DNA from: Apus apus
Lineage: Eukaryota > Chordata > Aves > Apodiformes > Apodidae
DNA length: 64,000 nt
Reading direction: 5' to 3'
Assembly: GCF_020740795.1 (NCBI RefSeq)
Contig: NC_067312.1
Span: 44,602,405 to 44,666,404 of the forward strand
The notes beneath the pieces were generated by a model that worked only from the letters and a program-made list of their open reading frames with translations, ran no database searches and had not been told where the DNA came from. How positions within the stretch are numbered: the stretch's first letter is position 1; every line of letters starts with the position of its first letter. Both the position numbers and the translations under genes were made by a program. Positions 52,601 to 60,080 of the stretch are shown here, piece by piece.

Positions 52601-54838
52601 ACAAGAATACTGATAATATCCTCATGTTAGTTGTTGCTAAGAAATCAAGGATTTTCAACTTCCTGTGCTATGCTACTGTGCAGGTGCATAAGAAGCTGGG
52701 AGGGAGCACACCAACGGATCTGAACTGGCCAACAGAATATTTCATTTCATGCAACATCATGCTCAGTACATAGATAAGGATTGGCTAGGAAGCTCTCTCT
52801 CTTCTGGGATTATTGTTTCGGGATCTTTCTCCTCTGGGACTGCTAGTCAAAGATTGGTTGGGCATTGATCAGTGGATGGTGAGCATCACTTGCCTGTATA
52901 TGTTTTTATTGTCATTTTAATATTTTATTTCAATTATTAAATTGTTTTTATTTTAACTCATGAGTCTCTTTACCTTTACCTTCCTGAGTCTCTCCCCCAC
53001 TCCTTGGAGAGACTGGAGAGAGTGAAGGATCAGCTGCCTGGTATTTAGCTGCCTGCCAGGTTAAAACCACGAGACAAGCCTTATTAGAAAAAAACTTTGA
53101 GAAGCCTGTAGCATTCCTACTAAAACTGCCTGAGGATTCAAGGGTTGTGAACAGGAGGTCCAGAAGGAGCCCCATACCTTATTTAAATGTTTTACAGCAC
53201 AAGAAACCTTCTTTGATGATCTTTCTCTTCCCTTTATAACTGTACCTACTTCAGCGTTGTCACAACACAACCATTCTTTCACTCATGGACTGGATTCAGC
53301 TCCTTCCAAAGCACAAATTAGTCAGATCAACAAATCTGCCTTAACGCTCTGTAACAACGCAGGCCCTTGGGAGGAAGAAGCAAGGTACCAGACACAAGCC
53401 CAAAGAACATAAATGCAAAAACCTAAATCATGAAGACAACACTTAAGCATTTCTACACTAATATTATGGTATCAGAGCATTGACTTTGCAAAGGTATTCA
53501 GCATCCAAAACTGGAAGATTAAAATACCTAAAGAAATAAAATTCAGAAAATATACATACTTATCCAAAGATGGTTCCTGAACAAATGGGCAGCGTGTAGT
53601 TAAATACCTAGGAAAGACACATGCTTCTGAGGGTTCTGACCATGCCACTGTTACCACTGCATGTTTTGGAACAAATGGTTTGACCTCTGCAGACAACTTG
53701 ATGCCCTGAGAAACAAAATGGGTTTTGGCTACATGCATTTGGAGATTACTGTTTTAAGTTTTGAGCTTGACTGTCACACAAAAGTGTTAGTTTGCTCTCT
53801 CTTAACAAAACATGCAAAACAATAAAGCTCACCAAAAATAAATGGAGGAAGAGGGAGAAACAAAACTGAAGAATTTTAAGAGAAACATGACTTCTCTGGA
53901 AAGCTTTTTCACTTAATACCCACACTTATTAAATAATCGAAGAAGTCAGTTACAGAAGGGACACAGGTTTGCTTAACACAAAATGCAGTAAACGCTATTA
54001 TATGTTTCTTATTTTAGATTTGAATAAGCTAAAGCTAAAGCTCATAACATACACTAACATTGCTGTAAAATCAAACTTTGGGAGCATGTCACAATAATGG
54101 CTTTGTGTACACCTGTATTTTAAGGTACTCTGTCTTACATCAATACTGAAATACAGTCTTTTAACTTCTGACACAATCCAGATCTATTCAATTTGTTCTA
54201 TGATTGCAGTCTAATTTTAAAGACCACCGAGACTGACGACGTGCAAGGCAGCGCCGCTGACACTGGTTAGGAATTTGTGCACCCATCTTTAGATTGATCT
54301 ACCCGTCCTTGCAGCAGGCTCTCCACTCCTTGATTAAGAAGCGGTTTCCGTGAAGTTAGCTGGAAGTACGGGGTTTCGCCTCTCTGTGACGGGCAGTGGC
54401 TAGCTGTGCATCAGATCGAGACCTCACTGACCCCGCTTTTGCCCTTCTAGAAGGACTCTTCTTCCCTGGCCTGGACCAAACGGTGACTGGAGGCCCCGCG
54501 GCGACCCGTGGATATGCAGACCACAAGGCCGGACGGGGCCGCAGTCAGCCGCCCCTGAGCGGGCAGACGCTGGCTTCCGCTTGCCCAGCCGCCCGGTAAA
54601 AGAAAGGCAGCTGGCCGCGGCCCAAGGCAGATGGGCCGAGGCCCAAGGCAGATGGGCCGAGGCAGGCAGGCCCAGGCAGGCTGCCTGCGCCTCCCACACG
54701 GCGTGTGGGAGGCCGATGGTTGAGGGCGGCTCCGCGCCCCCGTTATAACCAGGCCAGGAGGAGCCAGGAACCGCGAGGGGCTTCCACCGCCCTTACCTCG
54801 CCGCCTCGGCCCAAGCCCGGTCGCTTCTCCACGGACAT
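25525..54838 (-). CDS. SECISBP2: SECIS-binding protein 2, complete, 17 coding exons
   Basis: SECISBP2 binds the SECIS stem-loop in selenoprotein mRNAs and recruits the Sec-specific elongation factor, so UGA is read as selenocysteine. The exons placed by hand total 2454 nt: 817 aa plus stop, against about 854 aa in human. The N-terminal half (exons 1-7) is divergent and likely disordered. Exon 8 has a basic run [11 protein letters not shown] (about residues 335-345), a likely nuclear signal. Exons 9-12 hold the SECIS incorporation domain, with [20 protein letters not shown] at about residues 478-497. Exons 14-16 (about 594-745) are the L7Ae-type RNA-binding domain: [51 protein letters not shown]. 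Every junction preserves phase and no stop interrupts the frame. The start at 54838 is the ATG opening the short first exon; it corresponds in position to the human start. The promoter is CpG-rich. Confidence 0.95.
26426..26627 (-). CDS. SECISBP2: SECISBP2 exon 16
   Basis: Acceptor TTCCATAG, donor GTAAGT. Begins [20 protein letters not shown], then an acidic, variable segment ([13 protein letters not shown]). Phase 0 in, 1 out. Confidence 0.93.
27067..27221 (-). CDS. SECISBP2: SECISBP2 exon 15 (RNA-binding domain)
   Basis: Acceptor CTCTCCAG, donor GTAAGA. Encodes [40 protein letters not shown] and [10 protein letters not shown]. Second half of the L7Ae-like fold. Confidence 0.96.
27937..28157 (-). 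CDS. SECISBP2: SECISBP2 exon 14 (RNA-binding domain)
   Basis: Acceptor TTATTCCAG, donor GTAACT. Encodes [20 protein letters not shown] and [18 protein letters not shown], the first half of the L7Ae-like fold that binds the SECIS kink-turn. Nearly identical to mammals. Confidence 0.96.
29735..29782. repeat. 24-bp perfect tandem duplication
   Basis: Two adjacent identical copies (29735-29758 and 29759-29782) of a 24-mer beginning CTTCAGTCTAAACTACAG. It sits in SECISBP2 intron 13, about 90 nt beyond the exon 13 donor. Confidence 0.9.
29870..29999 (-). CDS. SECISBP2: SECISBP2 exon 13
   Basis: Acceptor ATATGATAG, donor GTAAGT. Ends with [11 protein letters not shown], just before the RNA-binding domain. 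Phase 1 in, 2 out. Confidence 0.9.
30428..30566 (-). CDS. SECISBP2: SECISBP2 exon 12
   Basis: Acceptor GTATTTAG, donor GTATCT. Encodes [17 protein letters not shown] then an acidic Glu/Thr-rich linker. Phase 0 in, 1 out. Confidence 0.92.
30571..30600. repeat. (CA)n/(TA)n microsatellite
   Basis: CGCACACACACACACACA followed by TATATAT immediately upstream of the SECISBP2 exon 12 acceptor (intron side). A second CA/TA stretch occurs at about 30874-30912. Confidence 0.85.
31028..31105. repeat. Polypurine minisatellite, GGGAAGTGGGAAG type
   Basis: About 75 nt of G and A on the + strand with few interruptions, built of imperfect units such as GGGAAGTGGGAAGGGAGAAG. Located in SECISBP2 intron 11. 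The transcribed strand orientation gives a C/T-rich pre-mRNA. Confidence 0.85.
32098..32545 (+). mobile_element. Solo LTR of an endogenous retrovirus (boundaries approximate)
   Basis: LTR-like layout on the + strand: TG start near 32098, a TATA-like GTATATTAG near 32383, the R-like block GGAGCACTCATGGTGGAGAA, AATAAAGAATGCCTGC at 32456, then a TTGTTATTGGGTCTTT U5-like end and CACTTCGG. The AATAAAGAATGCCTGCT and TTATTGGGTC blocks resemble avian ERV LTRs I recall. No gag, pol or env follows, so it is a solo LTR. It lies antisense in SECISBP2 intron 11, about 235 bp from exon 11. Exact ends and target duplication were not found. Confidence 0.6.
32780..32949 (-). CDS. SECISBP2: SECISBP2 exon 11 (SECIS incorporation domain)
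   Basis: Acceptor AATTTCAG, donor GTGCTC, which is a poor match after GTG. Encodes [20 protein letters not shown], a signature of the incorporation domain that couples SECIS binding to the elongation factor. Confidence 0.93.
34397..36175 (-). mobile_element. CR1 LINE, 5'-truncated, well preserved ORF2
   Basis: The 3' end is the octamer repeat: on the + strand GAATCATAGAATCATAG at 34397, then GGTTGGAAGGGACC. Reading the - strand, ORF2 covers a segment before the reverse transcriptase ([24 protein letters not shown]) to the end of the protein. The 5' truncation falls at about 36175, next to an A-rich patch (36178-36201). It is the best preserved CR1 of the window, with one frameshift seen, and so is probably the youngest. 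Same strand as SECISBP2. Confidence 0.93.
34479..35717 (-). pseudogene. CR1 ORF2 reverse transcriptase, 412-codon open frame
   Basis: Open frame with the reverse transcriptase blocks in order: [35 protein letters not shown] (first catalytic Asp), [29 protein letters not shown] (catalytic DD pair), then the thumb/C-terminal region [22 protein letters not shown] and [15 protein letters not shown], ending at TAG/TAA near 34479. The upstream part of the same ORF continues in another frame from about 35785 to 36170 ([17 protein letters not shown]), separated by an apparent single-base frameshift near 35783. The endonuclease half is missing by truncation, so the copy cannot act alone. Confidence 0.9.
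36488..36998 (+). mobile_element. CR1 3' end fragment
   Basis: ORF2 C-terminus ([54 protein letters not shown]) followed by the 3' UTR and GGTTCTATGATTCTATGA at the end. It is preceded by a 15-nt A-run (about 36462-36478). Head-to-head with the CR1 at 34397-36175. Confidence 0.9.
37898..38030 (-). CDS. SECISBP2: SECISBP2 exon 10
   Basis: Acceptor TTGTTCAG, donor GTATTG. Encodes [20 protein letters not shown] and [10 protein letters not shown]. The acceptor and first ten exon bases are copied in a 70-bp tandem duplication just upstream. Confidence 0.93.
38021..38160. repeat. SECISBP2: 70-bp tandem duplication over the SECISBP2 exon 10 acceptor
   Basis: Copies 38021-38090 and 38091-38160 share TGGATGTTTCCTGAACAAAT, TCAGCACCAA and TCTTCAAGTCAGAATG with about six mismatches. 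The first copy contains the real acceptor (38031/38030) and first ten exon bases. The second reproduces both 70 nt upstream in gene direction. Confidence 0.92.
38161..41208 (-). other. SECISBP2: SECISBP2 intron 9, remainder
   Basis: About 3 kb with one CR1 remnant (39530-40095, + strand). A T-run lies at about 40146-40163. No exon recognised. Confidence 0.75.
39530..40095 (+). mobile_element. CR1 ORF2 C-terminal fragment, degraded
   Basis: Traces of CR1 with frameshifts: NFVNDTKLS-like segment near 39560, [20 protein letters not shown] near 39625, [20 protein letters not shown] near 39765, then [20 protein letters not shown] near 39990. It stops before the normal 3' tail. Confidence 0.85.
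41209..41310 (-). CDS. SECISBP2: SECISBP2 exon 9
   Basis: Acceptor TTTGTTTAG, donor GTAAGT. Encodes [17 protein letters not shown], the strongly conserved start of the functional C-terminal region. 34 codons. Confidence 0.93.
42430..43100 (-). mobile_element. Probable ancient CR1/L3-like remnant
   Basis: The + strand here reads like the reverse complement of an old CR1 consensus as I recall it: CTATTTTCCTAATAATTCTC near 42650, GCAGCCTATCACTTTATATG near 42763, and CTCTTCCTCAAATGCATCCA near 42798. A 144-codon open frame (GTG start 43093, stop 42659) lies across it but gives no recognisable family. Confidence 0.45.
43710..44463 (+). mobile_element. CR1 3' half-fragment
   Basis: From the NKAKC block through [40 protein letters not shown] and [17 protein letters not shown] to the 3' UTR, ending AACCATTCTATGATTCTAC at 44463. 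Several frameshifts and stops. Antisense to SECISBP2. Confidence 0.9.
44948..45106 (-). CDS. SECISBP2: SECISBP2 exon 8 (Lys-rich)
   Basis: Acceptor TTTTTCAG, donor GTACAG. Encodes an acidic stretch ETELEEGSE, a lysine run, and [10 protein letters not shown], which is nearly identical to the mammalian VQEPPRIE. 53 codons. Confidence 0.92.
45457..45581 (-). CDS. SECISBP2: SECISBP2 exon 7
   Basis: Acceptor CACCTGCAG, donor GTACTT. Encodes [18 protein letters not shown], matching the mammalian ELSWTPMGYVVRQ region. 125 nt. Confidence 0.85.
45582..47417 (-). other. SECISBP2: SECISBP2 intron 6
   Basis: 1.8 kb, about a third of it the LTR at 46236-46899. No exon recognised in the rest. Confidence 0.75.
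46236..46899 (+). mobile_element. Solo LTR, ERVL-like type (family unverified)
   Basis: Begins TGGGTTTACACAGCAAGG and ends TCAACCCACCACA. In between are GATAACATATTTAAGG, GACACCACAGTCAGTGAAGA, TTTGCAACAAATTAATTAGA (a decayed AATAAATTAA signal), CAACCTCCCTGTCC and CTGAGGAGGGAGAGTGAGAG. This layout matches a solo LTR common in neoavian genomes as I recall it. No internal retroviral genes follow. No matching target duplication is visible in the flanks (CATAA / AACTG). Antisense in SECISBP2 intron 6. Confidence 0.78.
47418..47505 (-). CDS. SECISBP2: SECISBP2 exon 6
   Basis: Acceptor TTTTGCAG, donor GTAAGT. 88 nt, [19 protein letters not shown]. Little conservation; phase 0 in, 1 out fits its neighbours. 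Confidence 0.78.
48232..48455 (-). CDS. SECISBP2: SECISBP2 exon 5
   Basis: Acceptor TTATTCAG, donor GTTAGC (weak). Encodes [15 protein letters not shown], then [18 protein letters not shown], corresponding to the EFTTLDFPEL block of mammals. Confidence 0.85.
48875..49004 (-). CDS. SECISBP2: SECISBP2 exon 4
   Basis: Acceptor TACTTGCAG, donor GTACAA. Encodes [19 protein letters not shown] and [13 protein letters not shown]. 130 nt. Low conservation; supported by phase (0 in, 1 out). Confidence 0.78.
50962..51154 (-). CDS. SECISBP2: SECISBP2 exon 3
   Basis: Acceptor CACATAG, donor GTGAGC. Tyr/Ser-rich segment ([29 protein letters not shown]). 193 nt, phase 2 in, 0 out. Placed by phase and weak similarity. 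Confidence 0.82.
51155..53559 (-). other. SECISBP2: SECISBP2 intron 2
   Basis: 2.4 kb containing the LTR at 52513-53076. Nothing else recognised. Confidence 0.75.
52513..53076 (+). mobile_element. Solo LTR of an endogenous retrovirus
   Basis: Starts TGTCATGGTTTCTGCTGGGA and ends GGTTAAAACCACGAGACA. Internal marks are ATTAAATTGTTTTTATTTTA, CTCATGAGTCTC (consensus AACCCACGAG-like), CTCTCCCCCACTCC and GATCAGCTGCCTGGTATTTA. This is the layout of a frequent avian solo LTR as I recall it. Flanking bases AGGCC (52508-52512) and AAGCC (53076-53080) agree at 4 of 5, a possible decayed target duplication if the LTR ends at 53075. No coding remnant. Antisense in SECISBP2 intron 2. Confidence 0.8.
53560..53705 (-). 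CDS. SECISBP2: SECISBP2 exon 2
   Basis: Acceptor TTTCTCAG, donor GTATGT. Encodes [16 protein letters not shown] and SEACVFPR ... CPFVQEPS, the best conserved N-terminal block. Confidence 0.92.
53706..54796 (-). other. SECISBP2: SECISBP2 intron 1
   Basis: 1.1 kb. The part next to exon 1 (about 54470-54796) is CpG-rich and includes a GC-rich tandem duplication at about 54621-54663. The distal part is ordinary AT-rich sequence. Confidence 0.75.
54621..54663. repeat. GC-rich 20-bp tandem duplication
   Basis: The unit GGCCCAAGGCAGATGGGCCG occurs twice, 20 bp apart, followed by GAGGCAGGCAGGCCCAGGCA. It lies in the CpG island within SECISBP2 intron 1. Confidence 0.85.
54797..54838 (-). CDS. SECISBP2: SECISBP2 exon 1 (start)
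   Basis: Fourteen codons, [14 protein letters not shown], then donor GTAAGG. Length and phase (0) fit the short human first exon, though the sequence differs. The frame is open upstream in the GC-rich 5' region, so an upstream ATG cannot be fully excluded. Confidence 0.75.
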
Positions 54839-55135
54839 GACGTGGACGACCCGCTGGCTCCCGCCAGCCAGCCCCGCCCGCCGCCCTCTCCCCGGCAAGC
54901 CGGAGCTCGTCGCCGCGGCGCGGCGCGATGACTCCACCGCCGAGCGAGAAGGACGGGACTGAGCGGCCTCGGTCCCGCCCCGCGGCCTAGGCAGGAGGGG
55001 GGCGGGTTTCCGGGTAAGTCGCAAACGTTCACAGCAGCCACGTGACCTCCGGTGAGGGGGCGGGGCCAGCGAGCTCTGCCAGGGGCTGCGCTAGGGGCGG
55101 GCCCGGGCCCGGTCCCGGCCGGGCAGTTGAGGGAG

Positions 55136-56775
55136 CAGGCAGAGACAGTGAATGCGGCTTGATGCTGTATGAGCAACCCTAGTGGCTTGTGCAGCTGGTC
55201 TTTGTCCCCCAAGGGAAGGGACAGACAGGCAGAGAGGGAGTCACAGGTGACAGTTCAGCCAGAAGGCCTTTGAAGGATCACCAACACCAGGACTGATGCT
55301 AAGGCTTTAGGGAAAAACATGGCTTCAGCACAACTCAACAAGCTTGTTTCTGGTGGTTCTTCTAATTAAGGTGCCTGCTACCCAGTGTAGAGATGAGGCT
55401 ATGAAGTCTTGCACTTCAGCACTGAGAGCCTATTGCAGGTTGTTTCACCATCACAAAGATGGACAGCTGCATTAGAGGAGAGATGAAGTATTTTGCTCAC
55501 TAAATTTGGCAGGTGTAATAACCTTAATTGCATGCACATATTACTCAGGGAAAGCCTGCACATTTTCAGTTAAGCTACATGCAGATGTTGCCAGTTTTGT
55601 TGGCCTTCCAAGTCCTATACAGATGTAATGCTAGCTTCCATTTTAAATAAAGCAGATGCAACCACCAGTACCATACAGTTACTAAAACAGCAAACAAACT
55701 GAAGCATGTCTTTAAAAATGCCTGATTTTATGGCTACTAGCCAAGGGTGCCAAGATGCCACAGTGACTGTTCATCTGCAATTTATTACCTCTAGACTTGT
55801 CTGAGTCTGTCCAAAAGCTCACCTTTGTTGGCACATACTCTCAGAAAAGGACTAATCCAAGTTTCACTGCCCCTTTACCTGGTAAAGCCCTGATCTTTTA
55901 CATGATAAGGAAACAGAGTTCATACTGTCCTAAAGCCAGCAGCTGCTTTTGTCAGATGAAAAGCACTCATTTTAGACAACACATCTAAACCCCTACAACC
56001 TACACAAAGACAGTACAAGCTATCTTCCCAGAAAAAGCAAGATTCAAGACAAGAAGAGCAGACTAACACCCCGACTAAAAAGTTCACACCAGAAGGCTAA
56101 ACTGGCACTACCATAAATAAAAAAGGATGAAAATACCTCTGAAATATTATGTATTACTAAACACCTTAAGACTTACTTACACCAAGTCATCATCGAATAT
56201 CCAAAGTTATAAAAGAACCCACAAGGGCCAACTTCTGAGTATAAATTGGGCAGCCTCAAAGTTAAACAATCTCAGTCTCCAAGAGTATTTGATGTCCAAA
56301 CACTCTTGAACACCAACAGGCTTGAGACCATGACCACTTTCCCAGGAAGGTTGTTCCAGTGCTTGACCACCCTCTCAGTGAACATTTTCCTAATATCCAG
56401 CCTGACCTTCCCCTGACACAGCATTAGGCCTTTCTTTCCCTTGTGTCCTATCACCCCTACCTCATGAGAAGTAGGATGACAAGTAGTCATTACAGAATAA
56501 TTCATCTCATTACAACCTACATCAATTACAGAGTCCCATTACTTCAGCATGTCAGAAGCCAGTTTGAGTATCACCTACCACTGCTGGCTTTCTTTCCGGG
56601 TCGCCTGCAGTTCCCAATGCAAATCAGGGTTAGGAACTCTGGCCTGTAGGGCAAAATCATTCTTGCAGAGAAAAAAAGATTAATTTTTTTCTGAAGTAGG
56701 CACTCTTGAATATGGGAGACCAGTAATTGTTTACTTTGGTGAATAGGAACTCTAGACACAGATGTTAAAGAGCAT
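55136..56775. other. Intergenic spacer, SECISBP2 promoter to CKS2 3' end
   Basis: About 1.6 kb, AT-rich. Contains a CR1 fragment at 56283-56455. No gene recognised. Confidence 0.65.
56283..56455 (-). mobile_element. CR1 3' UTR/ORF2-end fragment
   Basis: The - strand reads RLDIRKMFTERVVKHWNNLP and downstream remnant, matching the CR1 C-terminus. On the + strand this shows as GGAAGGTTGTTCCAGTGCTT and CCCTCTCAGTGAACATTTTC. No terminal repeat. Confidence 0.75.
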
Positions 56776-57172
56776 TAAAAATAAAGAGTTTATTTCTTTA
56801 CTACTAAAAAGGTAAGCCACTGAATTTGAAAAAGCTACACACTTCAGCAGAAAAGCTGAGTGCAGAAGTTACTGAACAGAGGTAACAAGTGATCATCTAA
56901 ACAGAACATGCAACATGTAAACTTTAATAAACAAATTCCATTGAAAAGACAGGCACTTACATTAACAATAAAGATAACTTCATCACTCTTTGCACACCAT
57001 AGCAGCCTACTTGGAATTGCATTTGACTGAGCTTTGTTGCTGTGAATAATACAGCTCATGCACAGGTATGGATGTGTGTTTTGTACATTTTAAAGTATTC
57101 ACTGAATACTACCAAGATATATACAGTCATATACATAGTTCCAGAAGATTTAGGAGACTTATAGACAATGGT
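56776..57172 (-). other. CKS2: CKS2 3' UTR (inferred)
   Basis: Downstream of the CKS2 stop codon on the - strand; the first clear AATAAA on that strand is at 56789-56794, about 380 nt after the stop. The end is inferred from that signal alone. Confidence 0.5.
56789..56794 (-). terminator. CKS2: Candidate polyadenylation signal, CKS2
   Basis: AATAAA on the - strand (TTTATT on +), about 380 nt past the stop codon. Confidence 0.5.
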
Positions 57173-57225
57173 TCATTTCTGCTCATCCTTTGGAAGAGGT
57201 CTTCTGAAGAGAAGAATATGGGGTT
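57173..57225 (-). CDS. CKS2: CKS2 exon 3 (stop)
   Basis: Acceptor TTTCCACAG. Encodes [17 protein letters not shown] and TGA at 57175-57173. Only 53 nt of coding sequence. Confidence 0.96.
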
Positions 57226-59987
57226 CTGTGGAAATAAAATTTTTAAAAGCGTCAGTTTGTCACCAAAGTCTTGTTTGCAGGGTTTTCTTCCATTTAAGAA
57301 GTCTTGAACAATAGTTGAAGCTTGCTGTCAAATAATAAACAGATTAAGTCCAGAAATATGATCCAGTGTGTACTATTACAGACCAACTTTGCAGTGACGT
57401 TGTAACAGTTAAACAGGTACCTTTGAAAATGTTTTACCAAATATTGGCAGCATCTTAAAGTCAAGATACTTACAGCAAGGAAGAAATGGAAGAAGTATTT
57501 TAGTTAGTATTTGTATTAACTCCATGGTGCTACATTAGGCTATTTGATGACCTTTGTTACTGTACCTTAGACTAGCAAAACTGCTGGTGTTGCCCTTGTT
57601 AGGTACATAATGTCAAGCATTAACAAAAGTCACTTTAGTTACAGCCAGCTCACATTATTATTGATTTGACTCAATTGCAAACTTCTCCAAAAAGTATCAA
57701 AGGCACCTAGGTAAGGGGAACTACTGGTTCTTCACCTGATTCTTTAAAAACTTGGAACTTTGTGATGCTGCAATGCATTTATCATCAGTTAGTTTTTAGT
57801 CAGGCTTGTCAGTGGTACATTATCTGGAACAGCTGCTTTCAGTACATTGTAGCTGCTCATTTCAGGGCTTCACATCTCATTAATGGAAAGACTGGTTTTA
57901 AGTGCTGGCTTTTGTAGGCTATGTAACTGGAGCTCAAACTACACTGAGCCTTTTCGGAGCATTAATACAGAACCTTGTCCACATGAGCATCTATTAAGTT
58001 TTTCTGTAAAAAAGTGGGTGTGTCAGCTTCAGAACTTAAAAAAACCCTGCTACATAAGGTTTGGTTCAGGCACTGGGATACTAACATCGTTCAAGAGCTC
58101 ACAATAAGCCTATCACTATAGGCAGAGATAGGCACCATTTCCAGTTTGTCATGTTTTGTCTACTGATAGACCACAGGCTAGTGTTCTGCAGCGTCGAGGG
58201 GAAGACGTGATAGTAAGGAGATAGAGAGGAGTCCAAACATTCAGTAGTGAATTCCATCTGGATTCTACATCACGAGCAATTATGCACTACACACTTTAGT
58301 TTAGCACCAGGCAGTTGATATTGTTCATCTAATTCTGTTCAGATGTCCTTACCTGGCTCATGGATCATATAGTGAACCCAGCCAAGACTTTGCTGAACGC
58401 CAAGTCGTCTCCACTCTTCTTCAGACATTAGATGGGATTTTGGCACTTGTTTTGAAAGTTCTCGTGGCAGCATCACATGTCTGTAGAGGTTTAATAATTA
58501 AACACACAGTAGATACGTTAATACCTGCATACACTTGAAAACTTGCACTGGAAAGACAGTAAGCAACTTCACTGACGAATATTAGCACTGCCTATAGAGA
58601 AGGCTAGGGTGCTGACTGATACCACTAATTTGGTTATGAAGCATCGGTCCCAGAATCTGGTTTTAAAACTTGTCTACTAAGCATTACATCTGTAATGCAA
58701 CTGCATATTAAAAACAGTCAACCTACTGCTTAATTCCCCTGCATGCTCTTATCATGCTACTTGAATAGAATTATGTGATCCTGGCAATTGGCCATCATAC
58801 CAGCTGTTTTAAAAATAAGGACTTTGGCCTTTTACCACAGCTGATAAAGTCACTCCTGTTTGTATTTTGCATTTTGTAACCAACAGTACATTTTCCACAG
58901 GAAATACAGTGAAGGCTTACATAGACTGAGCACTAACATCAGTTAAGAACCTGAAGGTCATCTGAGGAAAAACATACAGTCTGTTCTCCACATTTGCAAG
59001 TTCCTTTATCACTTAATAGAACGCAAACGATTCAAACGTCATAAAAGTCAGCTGGTAAGAGGGGACACAGATCTCTACACAGAAGAAAAAAAACACACCT
59101 TATTTGTACTGGTGCTTTCAAGTAAACCTATAGGGCTGAACTTCAACATTATCAGTTATAACCCAGAACTGACTGGTGCTATAACATAGCTTTGAAAACT
59201 AGCAGATAGACCATAGCCTCGAAGGCTTTACGAACTACAGTTAATAGTACTTTGATTTGACACGGCTTTGAGCTGCCTTCAAAGCTTATACATTAATTAA
59301 AATGCATGCTTCAAAATCATTCAGCCGTCGAATTGAATTAAACAGTACAATACGTTACTCTTAGCTGCATGGAGCGCTCTGAACACAGAGGCTTCCGTTC
59401 CTTGCTCAACTCCTCAAGGCACCGCACCGAGAGGCGCCAGGTCCGAGCCGGCCGCGCCGCCGCCCCGCGCGGGCAGGGCCGGCGCCCCCAGGCTCCGCCC
59501 GCAGGTGCCGAGCGCTCCCCCACAGGCCGCGCTGCCGAAGCCCAGCTCTGCAGCAGCCGCTTCGCCCCCCGTCTTTCTTCCGCACGCTCCAGCTGGGCTA
59601 GGGCGGCCTGCTCATCGAACGGTAGCCCTCGAAGGGCCAGCCGAGACGGGCATTCCAGTCACCCACCCCCTCCTTCCGCGGTGGTCGAAAGCTAAACAAA
59701 ATCCCACGGGAGGTGAGGCACGGCCACTTCCCACAGGCTTGAAGCCCCTCTGGCCCCGCGGAAGCCAGACCCACGCTTGCCGCCGCCACCGGCAGACCTT
59801 ACTCCCCGAGGGCATCCCACAAGCTCCGGGAGAGACGCCTGCCCAAGCCGCCCCACTCCAAGTGGACTGGCAGGAGCCGCTTCCTAATCCCTTCAGCCAC
59901 CCTCCTGCGCTCTCCCACAGCCTCGTACCGATACTCGTACTGCTCGTCAAAGTACTTGTCAGAATAGTAGATCTGCTTGTGCGCCAT
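57173..59987 (-). CDS. CKS2: CDC28 protein kinase regulatory subunit 2, complete, 3 exons
   Basis: CKS2 is a small nuclear/cytoplasmic adaptor that binds CDK1 and CDK2 and phosphothreonine sites on their substrates; it is needed for mitotic and meiotic progression. The coding join on the - strand is 59929-59987, 58353-58480 and 57173-57225, 240 nt, 79 aa, the exact family length. The protein starts [20 protein letters not shown], contains the phosphate-binding basic residues (R20 region, [11 protein letters not shown]), the hinge HEPEPH and the last strand [11 protein letters not shown]. Ala2-His3 and the [14 protein letters not shown] segment favour CKS2 over CKS1B. Splice phases are 2 then 1, all GT-AG. 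Same strand as SECISBP2 and directly upstream of it, as in mammals. Confidence 0.97.
57226..58352 (-). other. CKS2: CKS2 intron 2
   Basis: 1.1 kb, AT-rich, no repeat recognised. Confidence 0.8.
58353..58480 (-). CDS. CKS2: CKS2 exon 2
   Basis: Acceptor CCTCTACAG, donor GTAAGG. Encodes [34 protein letters not shown] and VHYMIHEP. 128 nt. Confidence 0.97.
58481..59928 (-). other. CKS2: CKS2 intron 1
   Basis: 1.4 kb. The part next to exon 1 (59390-59928) belongs to the CpG island and gives several spurious long open frames. The rest is AT-rich without recognised features. Confidence 0.8.
59929..59987 (-). CDS. CKS2: CKS2 exon 1
   Basis: ATG at 59987 in GCCATGGCG (good Kozak context: GCC before, G after). 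Encodes [19 protein letters not shown] plus two bases of Arg20; donor GTACGA. Confidence 0.96.
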
Positions 59988-60080
59988 GGCGAGAGGCAGC
60001 GGCCAGAACAGTAGCTACCGGACCGCCAGTCCTCCCAGACGACTCCGCAGACTAACCGCCCTCTTCCCCGCCCAGCTCAG

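Larger units (their letters stand above)
54470..55135. promoter_or_regulatory. SECISBP2: CpG-rich promoter region of SECISBP2
   Basis: Strong CG enrichment around exon 1 against an AT-rich background. In the 5' part are an E-box CACGTG at 55039-55044, a GC box GGGGGCGGGGCC at about 55056-55067, and GGGGCGGGCC near 55093. No TATA box is seen. A housekeeping-type promoter is inferred. Confidence 0.75.

Noticed and set aside
54743-55212. Open frames of 85-139 codons in the SECISBP2 promoter region
   Set aside because: CpG-island artefacts; only the final 14 codons of one frame (from 54838) fit the first SECISBP2 exon.
59505-60014. 169-codon + strand open frame across CKS2 exon 1
   Set aside because: It is antisense to CKS2 in a CpG island; composition is Pro/Ala-rich and there is no supporting motif.
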